A stretch of DNA of 64,000 bases, taken from NCBI RefSeq assembly GCF_005885675.1, contig NZ_VANR01000001.1:248001-312000 (forward strand), written 5' to 3'. Under the pieces are notes generated by a model. That model did not search any database, had not been told where the DNA came from, and was given only the letters and a program-made list of their open reading frames with translations. This DNA is from Polaribacter aestuariivivens. Its GTDB lineage: Bacteria > Bacteroidota > Bacteroidia > Flavobacteriales > Flavobacteriaceae. Positions 17,144 through 26,000 of the stretch are shown piece by piece. Position numbers and translations under genes: made by a program. Each line of letters starts with the position of its first letter. Position 1 is the first letter of the stretch.

Positions 17144-17383
17144 ATGGAAAGAAAAATAAAATTATTGTGGGACTTTAGAGGAGAAGATGCCAAAGAAACT
17201 GCTAAACATCATACCATTCATTTAAAAGAATTTGCAGAAGCAGAAAAACTTCCGTTCTCAGAAATTAACATTGTCGAAAAAAATCCAATGCTATCTTCAG
17301 CATTTATTATTGTTAATGAAAATAACATGAAAACTTATAGAGATGCTTTAAAACCTCATCGTGGAGAAATTGTAACAACATAA
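17144..17383 (+). CDS. Conserved hypothetical protein, 79 residues
   Basis: Small soluble protein beginning MERKIKLLWDFRG, with a His-rich central piece (KHHTIHLKEF) and ending PHRGEIVTT. No domain is recognised and there is no signal peptide or membrane segment. It has normal flavobacterial composition and follows thiN by 4 bases, so it is probably cotranscribed. I know similar short proteins only as uncharacterised flavobacterial proteins. Confidence 0.65.
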   Translation: MERKIKLLWDFRGEDAKETAKHHTIHLKEFAEAEKLPFSEINIVEKNPMLSSAFIIVNENNMKTYRDALKPHRGEIVTT

Positions 17384-17519
17384 TAGTACGTTTTTAAAGT
17401 CTTTAATAATTAACAATGTTATTCAACATATAAAAATGAATAACTTAATTTATAAAATAAATTGTAACAAAACCTTTAAATTAGTCGTCTAAATAGAGAA
17501 TCCTATTAAGAAACTAACC

Positions 17520-18203
17520 ATGAAAACCTACTTTTACCCATTATTTCTTTTTATACTGTGCATTGGTTGTACTTCTCAAGAAAACTCAGCATCTTTTATT
17601 GAAAATACAGAAGGTCGTTATTTATTTAACGATAACGAAGTGATTGAAATTTATTTTAAAGATCAAATATTACATGCAAAATGGCGTGGTAATGATGATA
17701 TTGAATTGTTGAAAGTAAATGACAGTTCGTTTTATATGAAAGAATTAAATGAAAAAATGATATTTGTTAGTTCACCAGAAATGCATATTGAATTAGCTCC
17801 AAAAACCGAACACAAAGGAGTTATTTATCATTTTAAAAAACTAAATAAAAACGAAAAAACTCCAAATGAATATTTTGAAGCTGGAGAATATGACAAGGCT
17901 TTAGAGGCCTTTTTAAAAATTAAACAACAAGATTCATTAAGTCCAGTTATTAGAGAACGAAGAATTAATAGTATTGGTTATAATTTTTTAAGAGATAAAA
18001 AATATGATGAGGCATTACAAATTTTTAAAATAAATACTGCTTTGCATCCTAAAAGTTCAAATGTTTACGATAGTACTGCAGATGCTTATTTAATAGTAGG
18101 AGATACTACAAGTGCTAAAGAATATTACAAAAAAGCGCTAGCCATAAATCCAGAAAATAGAAATGCTAAAAGAGCTTATAACAAGTTGGTAGAAAAAAAA
18201 TAA
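17520..18203 (+). CDS. TPR-repeat lipoprotein
   Basis: 227 residues. The N-terminus is a lipoprotein signal with lipobox CIGC (lipidated Cys17). Residues 20-110 hold a beta-rich region of unknown type, and the C-terminal half (about 115-225) contains tetratricopeptide-like helical hairpins, for instance NEYFEAGEYDKALEAFLKI and DTTSAKEYYKKALAINPENR. It should be anchored in the envelope, probably the periplasmic face of a membrane, and act as a binding scaffold. Stop and next start overlap by one base (TAATG), so it is translationally coupled to the YfiT-like gene. Confidence 0.78.
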   Translation: MKTYFYPLFLFILCIGCTSQENSASFIENTEGRYLFNDNEVIEIYFKDQILHAKWRGNDDIELLKVNDSSFYMKELNEKMIFVSSPEMHIELAPKTEHKGVIYHFKKLNKNEKTPNEYFEAGEYDKALEAFLKIKQQDSLSPVIRERRINSIGYNFLRDKKYDEALQIFKINTALHPKSSNVYDSTADAYLIVGDTTSAKEYYKKALAINPENRNAKRAYNKLVEKK

Positions 18204-18742
18204 TGACTTTAGAGCAACTAAAATATCCTATTGGAAAAACCATTATTCCAAAAGAAATTTCTAAAAGAGATATTGAAGAATGGATTTCTGTCTTAGAAAA
18301 ATTTCCTCAAGAACTTGAATTTTTAACCAAAAATCTTTCAGAAAATCAGCTAGATACCCCTTATAGAGAAAACGGCTGGACAATAAGGCAAGTTATACAT
18401 CATTGTTATGATAGTCATCATAATTCGTACACTCGTTTTAAATGGGCTTTAACTGAAGATGAACCCGTTATAAAAGCCTATTTTGAAGAACGTTGGGCAG
18501 AATTATCTGATTCTAAAGCTGCACCAATCTTTTTTTCTATTGATGCTTTAAAAGCATTACACACAAAGTGGGTTTATTTGCTAAAAAACGTATCTGATAA
18601 AGATTTGGCTAAAAAATTCATACATCCTTCAAACAATAAAAAAACGAGCTTAAAAGAAAATATTTGTATTTATGCTTGGCATTGCAATCATCATTTTGCA
18701 CATATTGAGCGATTATTAATTCGAAAAGGCTGGAAAGTTTAA
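18203..18742 (+). CDS. YfiT/BstA-like DinB-superfamily metal-dependent transferase
   Basis: 179 residues of the DinB four-helix fold. Family features: LKYPIGKTIIPKEIS at the start, the NGWTIRQVIHHCYDSHHNSY segment (metal His near residue 67), FKWALTEDEPVIKAY, and AWHCNHHFAHIERL near the C-terminus, which supplies the other two His ligands. Bacillus YfiT relatives are annotated as bacillithiol transferases or metal-dependent hydrolases. Some Bacteroidota make bacillithiol, so detoxification by thiol transfer is possible; substrate is not shown. Confidence 0.85.
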   Translation: MTLEQLKYPIGKTIIPKEISKRDIEEWISVLEKFPQELEFLTKNLSENQLDTPYRENGWTIRQVIHHCYDSHHNSYTRFKWALTEDEPVIKAYFEERWAELSDSKAAPIFFSIDALKALHTKWVYLLKNVSDKDLAKKFIHPSNNKKTSLKENICIYAWHCNHHFAHIERLLIRKGWKV

Positions 18743-18802
18743 TTATTATTTAATTTTATATTGCCCAAATTACTCATATATTTAAAATTTAATTTTTACA
18801 AT

Positions 18803-19267
18803 ATGAAAACGGCACAACAATGGTTTGATGAATATGCTGTAAGCCATCAAAACGAAACCAATAAACTTGTTCATTACATTTGTGTTCCCTTAATTTTTTT
18901 TAGTGTAATTGGTCTGTTAATGACTATTCCATCCACATTATTAAAAAGCACTTTTGGTTTATACAATCCGCTCTTAGAAAATTGGGCAGCAGTTGTTGGA
19001 GTTTTTATTTCTATTTTTTACCTGCGTTTGGGTTTTTGGTATTTTATAGAAATGCTTTTTGTAATACTACTTTGTATTGTTGGTAATTTTTGGTTAGGCA
19101 ACAATACCAATTTACTTTATGCCTCAATTATTATATTTATTTTAGCTTGGATTGGTCAATTTTGGGGACATTCCATTGAAGGGAAAAAACCATCTTTTGC
19201 AAAAGATTTACAATTCTTATTAATTGGACCACTTTGGGTAATTCAAAAATTAGGAAAGAAAAAATAA
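18803..19267 (+). CDS. DUF962/Mpo1-like membrane protein
   Basis: 154 residues with four hydrophobic segments and the N-terminal family pattern TAQQWFDEYAVSHQNETNKLVHYICVP, with the conserved His residues and a later GHSIEGKKPSF, as in yeast Mpo1, a dioxygenase acting in phytosphingosine breakdown. Bacterial relatives are mostly uncharacterised. I chose the ATG at 18803 rather than an in-frame ATG at 18761 because the shorter form starts exactly where the family does. Confidence 0.85.
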   Translation: MKTAQQWFDEYAVSHQNETNKLVHYICVPLIFFSVIGLLMTIPSTLLKSTFGLYNPLLENWAAVVGVFISIFYLRLGFWYFIEMLFVILLCIVGNFWLGNNTNLLYASIIIFILAWIGQFWGHSIEGKKPSFAKDLQFLLIGPLWVIQKLGKKK

Positions 19268-19270
19268 ACT

Positions 19271-19609
19271 ATGAAACCAGCAATTACTTTTGATGATTTT
19301 TTGAAAGTTGATATTAGAATAGGAACTATTATTGAAGTTCATGAGTTTCCTAAAGCAAAAAACCCTGCATATCAATTAATTATAGATTTTGGTTCTTTAG
19401 GAATTAAAAAATCTAGTGCACAAATAACAGATTTATATACTAAAGAAACATTATTACACAAACAAGTTTCTGCAATTGTAAATTTTAAACCTAGACAAAT
19501 TGCTAATTTTATTAGTGAAGTACTGGTTTTAGGTGTTTATAATTCAAACGGAAATGTTGTTTTACTTCAAGCCTCAAAAAAAATAAAAAATGGAGAACAA
19601 ATTAGTTAG
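19271..19609 (+). CDS. CsaA-like tRNA-binding protein
   Basis: 112 residues forming a single tRNA-binding OB domain: DFLKVDIRIGTIIEVHEFPKA, LIIDFGSLGIKKSSAQIT and a late NFKPRQIANFISEVLVLG, the same order as Bacillus CsaA and the C-terminal domain of MetRS. CsaA has been described as a secretion-related chaperone and as a tRNA binder. It follows the Mpo1-like gene by 3 bases. The next frame downstream is a decayed gene. Confidence 0.88.
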   Translation: MKPAITFDDFLKVDIRIGTIIEVHEFPKAKNPAYQLIIDFGSLGIKKSSAQITDLYTKETLLHKQVSAIVNFKPRQIANFISEVLVLGVYNSNGNVVLLQASKKIKNGEQIS

Positions 19610-19612
19610 TAG

Positions 19613-19936
19613 TTTGAAGAACATTTAATCGACATTTCGCAAGAAGTTTTGGGTAAAGAAAAGTTATTGTAGTTGAAAGCAACTGGATTTATTAGAGGTC
19701 AATTCAAATTAGAAATTATCACAACCGTAATAGCTGCCTTATTGCCAATGTTCTTAAATAATTTACAAAAAATAACCAAAAGTAAAATTAATTATTAAAG
19801 AATTTACGAACTAGAAAATTATTAGAAAGTTAACTAACTGACACTAGATAACGCAATTACAGTAACTCCTTTAGAAAATGAAGCAATAAAAGAAAGATCT
19901 TTATATTACGAAACTTTTGTTGGGTTAATTCCGTAA
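19613..19936 (+). pseudogene. Decayed coding frame with several stop codons
   Basis: One reading frame has protein-like composition throughout (for example FEEHLIDISQEVLGKEKLL, then LKATGFIRGQFKLEI, then LENEAIKERSLYYETFVGL) but is interrupted by four stops (TAG, TAA, TAG, TAA), each one base change from Gln or Glu codons, before a final TAA at 19934. No start codon is seen near its left end, 4 bases past the CsaA-like gene. This looks like a gene inactivated by point mutation. I do not recognise the ancestral family. Confidence 0.45.
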
Positions 19937-19981
19937 AATCATATTCCTTTGAATCAGAAATAAAAACTATTTTTTTCATAA

Positions 19982-20017
19982 AAAAAACCAAAAGTGCTTT
20001 TGCACTTTTGGTTTTTT
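19982..20017. terminator. Strong terminator between the decayed gene and the giant repeat-protein gene
   Basis: A 16-bp perfect stem whose core AAACCAAAAGTGC (19985-19997) pairs with GCACTTTTGGTTT (20002-20014) around TTTT, flanked by A and T runs. It lies 21 bases beyond the stop of the minus-strand giant gene and could serve both strands. Confidence 0.88.
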
Positions 20018-20038
20018 ACTTTTAATAAATTCTTCTTT

Positions 20039-23000
20039 TTAATTCTTTATAATTCTTTTAAAAACAGATTTAGAATTTTCTGAAATAATTTTCACAAAAT
20101 AGATACCATTTGGAAACTTCTCTATATTTATTTTCTCGAATAAACTATTTATATTTTTCGTCAAAATTTCTTTTCCATTTACATCATAAAAAATCACTTT
20201 TTTAAGTTTAACAAAATTAGATTTAATCGTAATATTTGCTGATGCTGGATTCGGATATAAGGAAATTGTTTTTTCTAAAGCTTTATCCTCTTCAATACTT
20301 AAAGCACTGCCTTTTACTTTAACTGTGGCATTTTTAGAGCTAACATTGTTATTAGTATCTGTAACTGTTAAGGTTACAATATTATCTCCAACATCTGTTG
20401 CTGTAAAGTCTGTTTTAGATAAAACTATCGATTTTATTCCACAATTATCTGTAGAACCATTGTCGATATCTCCTGTTGTTACAAACGCTTTTCCATCTTT
20501 ATCTAACTCAATTTCAAAATCTTTAGTAAGTACAATTGGTTTTGTAACATCATTAATAACCACTTTTTGAGTTGTTGTGGCGATATTTCCATTTCCATCG
20601 TCGAATTTCCAAGTAATAATATGCTCTCCTTGTGTATTATACGTCAATGCATCTATAGTTGTTCCTGTGATAACTCCTTTACAAGCATCGTTTGCTGTTG
20701 GAATTTCTGTAATGGTTACTGTACATTCTGAATTCGTATCTGCAATTGTTGGAACAACTGGCATGGTTTCATCATTAATAATCACTTTTTGAGTTGTGGT
20801 GGCAATATTTCCATTTCCATCATCGAACTTCCATGTAATTACATGCTCTCCTTGTGTATTAAAAGTCAAAGCATCTGTAGTTGTTCCATTAATGACTCCT
20901 TTACATGCATCGTTTGCTGTTGGAATTTCTGTGATGGTAACTGCACATTCTGAATTGGTATCTGCAATTGTTGGAACAACTGGCATGGTTTCATCATTAA
21001 TTACTACTTTTTGAGTTGTGGTGGCAATATTTCCATTTCCATCGTCGAATTTCCAAGTGATTATATGTTCTCCTTGTGAATTATAGGTCAGTGCATCTGA
21101 TGTTGTTCCTGTAATGATTCCTTTACAAGCATCGTTTGCTGTAGGAATTTCTGTAATAGTAACTGCACATTCTGAATTGGTATCTGCAATTGTTGGGACA
21201 ACTGGCATGGTTTCATCATTAATAACTACTTTTTGAGTTGTAGTGGCAATGTTTCCATTTCCATCGTCGAACTTCCAAGTAATTGTATGTTCTCCTTGTG
21301 TATTATAAGTCAATGCATCTGTGGTTGTTCCTGTAATGATTCCTTTACAAGCGTCATTTGCTGTTGGAATTTCTGTAATGGTAACTGCACATTCTGAATT
21401 GGTATCTGCAATTGTTGGGACAACTGGCATGGTTTCATCATTAATAACTACTTTTTGAGTTGTGGTGGCGATATTTCCATTTCCATCATCGAATTTCCAA
21501 GTAATTACATGTTCTCCTTGTGTATTAAAAGTCAAAGCATCTGTAGTTGTTCCTGTGATGATTCCTTTACAAGCATCGTTTGCTGTAGGAATTTCTGTAA
21601 TGGTTACTGCACATTCTGAATTGGTATCTGCAATTGTTGGTGCAACTGGAGCTACCTCATCTACATTAAAAACTGTTATTGTATAAGATTTTTCATCCTC
21701 TCCTCCATTTGAATCAATTACTTTAACAGTTACTTTGTTTTTTCCAAATTGTGTGTTATTTGGTGTCCAAGAGATATTTCCGTTAGAAGAAATTGTCATG
21801 CCAACTGGAGCCTCCTCTAAACTATATGTTAACACATCAGAATCTGGGTCTGTAGCGTTTATAACTGCACTATATGTAGAACAAGCATCATTTTTAACAG
21901 GTAAACTTGTGGTTGTAATTTCTGGAATATTATTTTTATTTGTACTAACATAATTAATGGTTTCTATATTAGAAAAGTTAGATTCTTCGCCAGTTGCATT
22001 TAATGCTGTAACAGAAAAGTTATAAGTTCTACCAGGTTTGATGTTTGGAAAATCGAAAGAAGTTGTAATTCCTACTCCTTGACTTGGACTTATTTTAGAA
22101 ATTGGCTCTTCATCGATATAAACGTAATAATCCTCTGCTTCATTTATTTTTGTCCAAGATAATTTTACAACGTCGTTTTGTAGTTCTGCAACCAATGTTG
22201 GAATGGCAACCTTCGTTTCGTTTTGTACTGTGAAAGTTTGAGTAGCATATTTTACTACTGGCTGATTTACACCATCATTTATACTTCCGTACACATAATA
22301 AGTACCATTTTCTAACTTACTTGTATCAAACGTTAATTCGTCTGTTGCATCGTCTTCAGAAATATCGGTTTGTATGGCATTACCATCGAAACCATTATTA
22401 TCTGTGTCGTAGAAAAAAGAAACTTTCGCATCTGAATCTACATCAGAATCTGTCCAATTTATTTTTAACTCTTTTGTAGTTTGGTTATGGTTTATACTCG
22501 TAATATCTATATTTCCTGTAAACTCTGCTCCAAAAACGTCTACCTGATAAGTATCTGAACCAGTAATGTTTATTTTATAAGTTCCTACTGGAGTATTTTT
22601 TAACACATAATAGCTTGCTTTTTCTACACTTATTTCAGCATTTTCTTGTAAATACCCTAAACTTTTAGCATTTACTGGTGTTAAAGCTGTTCCATTTGGC
22701 AAAGTTATTGTGTAGCTTGGTGTTTCTGTAGTCCCTTCTACTTTTACAATTATGTTTTCGTAAGATTGGTTTAATGTAAACTCTGTACTAGTTTTAGATT
22801 TCCCTTTACGTTGCTTTCCATTTGGTCTTAAAATTAAACTTTGTCCATCTAAATGATCTCTTATTTGGTTTTCTGGTAAATTTTCGAATTCTAAAGGTGC
22901 TACATAAATACCTTTTGCCAATTTTAATTTAGCGGCTTCTTTAAAACTAAAATTAAAAACCCCTAAATTTGCACCAAACTTTATTTTATTTTGCTTTGCT

Positions 23001-26000
23001 TCTACCATTAATTTTAGAATATCTAAAACAGTTAAAGATGCTTTCATAGAAGTATTGTTAAAAAACACATCTACATCTGCAACTTTTCTAGGCAGTCCTT
23101 TATTTACTAATCCACAAACAGAACAATCTTTAATTTTAGGAATAGTTACAGCTAATTTTGCGGAAGATTCAAAATATAAATAATTTTCATTTTCTGATTT
23201 TTTTCGGCTTTCCACTAACATTTTAACATCGCCTTGAAATACATCAAAAACATCTGCAAAAACACTAATACCAACACCTTTATTACTTATTTTAACACTT
23301 CCTTTTCCTATATCGTCTCCAAATAATTGAATGGTTCCAGATGCAGAAAACGAAGTCCCAAAAGTATATTCTAACGTCATGTTATCTAAACGTACAGTTT
23401 CTACTGGTGTTATAGGTCTAATATCTACTCCTAAACCTATAGAAATTGGTGGTTCTTGGATGTTTTTTATAAAACCATTTCCACCAGAAAGTTCCCAACC
23501 TGTACTTGCAATTGGAATTCCAGGATCTACTTCTATTTCTAGCTCCACACTATTTAAACCTCCATTTTTAATGGCGATTGCAGCAGCCACTGTTACTCCT
23601 TTTTTCATTAATTTGAACCCTATTTCTCCTCCACCAGCAAAAGAATTGGTAAACGTATCGAATTCGATAAATGCATTGTTAAGTGTAAAGGTTCCTAAAA
23701 CCTTCATTTCTGGGTTTATTTCAGCGCTTCCTATTACATTTACACCTTTCGAAGCAGATATTTCTAAAGTTTCAATGGTAATGTGTGCATCTGGTCCAAA
23801 AATTTCTTCGGGTAAAGTTAATTTTCCACCTATTTGAGTTCCATCTTCTATAATTGTAAATTTTGTAATTTCAAAAGGAATTTCCATTAGTTCTAATCCC
23901 TTATTTAAAGGCTTAGCACCTGGACTTAAATTGAAAGTTGGGTTAGATGGTCCTGCAGTTAATTTAATATCATCTCCTTGAGAAATAACCACCTTATCTC
24001 CACCAAAATCGCCGACTTTAGGTACATCTTTCATGTACATTTCTCCACTAGTTTCTATTTCTCTAGTTACCACGTTTACATTTACATCGTCTGAAAACAA
24101 TAATTTCCCTGCTCTAACATTTCCTTGTAGTAAACGCCAATCGCCACTTTCTGTAATTTTATCGGCCTCGAAAACCATGCCTCCTGCAACTACTTCTACA
24201 GGTTCTACAGCCAAACCAGAAACAGGAATTTCTACAATTTTTTGTTTGGTTTTACCATCTTCAAAAAATATGATATTCGTTCTTAATTTTATAACTCCTA
24301 ATTTATTACCAACATTTCCTGTTGGCCTAAATTGAACTGTAATTTTTTTAGTTTCAAAAGGCTCTATATCTATAATATGTATGCCTGTATTTGTTCTATC
24401 ATCTACATGAAAATCACTCCCATCATGTCTAACTTCAAATAATTCTAACTTACTAGTTCCTGTGTTTTTTATTTCAATTTCTTTTACGCTTTCTCTACCT
24501 AAACTTGTGTCGTCCATTATTGTAGAAGAAACGACCTCGACCTTTGGTCCTTTAGAATCTGAAACAGCCACAAATTGATTTACATGGCTATTTACATTCT
24601 GTCCTAAAACAAAACCAGATTGATAAAAACCAGAAATAGTTTTATTTGTTTTTAAACCAATACCTCTACTATCTTCTCCTAAAGCAACACCAAAACTTGT
24701 TATAATTAAATCTCTTTGTTCTCCTGGCTTTACAATAAAAGGAAATTGATCACCAGAAATGTTCATTCCGTTTTTGTTGAGTCCGAAATCATAAATATAG
24801 TAGCCATTGATAATTAAATCTGCAGTTCCTGTATTAGTTACTGTTAATGGTGTATTTGTACTTTCTCCAATAATTACTGGTTGTAAACTCAGTATTTTCG
24901 AAGCAATGCTAAAGTTTGGTAAACTAATTACTTCTGCAGATAAATCTTTAACAACTACATTATTGTTAGTATCGTCTGTTGTAAACGTTAATGCCATGTT
25001 TTTAGAGCCTACTTCTACAATATCAGTAGGAATATTAAAAGTAATTTCTATTTTTTTTGAAACTCCTTTTTCTAAAATTAACGGCAGTGTTACATCGCTT
25101 AAAGTAAATAAATCTTTATCTGGCCCAGATTTTTCAATGGAAGAAATGGTTAAATCGCTAGTTCCACTATTCGTAATTGTAATTGTTTTTTTAGGATTTT
25201 CTGTTGTAATTGCTTGCTCTCCAAAACTATCTATATTACTAAAAGACGCTATTGGCGCAACACTACTACCTAATAAAGGAATAGAAATATTGTCTAAAAC
25301 TTCTGTTTCAAGTACTAAATTTGCAACTCTGTTCCCTGTTTCTTGCGGTGCAAAAGTTATTTTGATTGTTTTATTTTCATTTTTCTTTATTATCAAAGGA
25401 AAAGTGAAAGTTTCAACTTGATAATCTGCATTATTAGTTCCTGAAAAAGCTATAGAATTGATAGTTAAATCTGCATCTCCATCATTACCAATTGTTAGTA
25501 ATTTTACTCTAGTTTCTTTTTTTGCTATCGTCTTATCAAAAGAAAACATGGGTTGGGAAAGTTTTATTTTTGGGGAAATTGCTTTACCTAAAACAGTAAT
25601 ACTTTGGGGCGATTTTTCATCATTACTTATCATTTCTAAAGTGGCAGATTTATCTCCAGAAACTGTTGGACTAAAACGTATTTTAAAAGTAGTTTCTTCC
25701 CCTTTATTTATAGTGGTAGGAAAAGTAATATCTGAAACTGCAAAACTTGAAACATCTGTTCCTGTAATATTTATTGCAGAAATAGTAACTGCATCTGTAC
25801 CTGTTGTGTTTGACAAGGTAACTTCTACTTCTTTTGTTTTTGTGATTACTGTATCATCAAAAGTAACGTTTGTTTCACTAACGATTAAATCGGAATTTAT
25901 AATTGTACCTGTTAAATTTACTGTTTGCGGACTGTTTTCTGCATTAGAAGTAATTATCAAACTTGCCGATTTTGTACCTAAAGTTGTATCTGTAAAATCT

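Noticed and set aside
19613..19936. Reading the stop-containing frame as recoded (TAA/TAG as Gln)
   Set aside because: All neighbouring genes end with TAA or TAG and are intact, so the host uses the standard code; decay is the simple explanation.
20541..21650. Tandem repeats as a CRISPR or mobile array
   Set aside because: The 222-bp period is in frame and codes a domain with no variable spacers.
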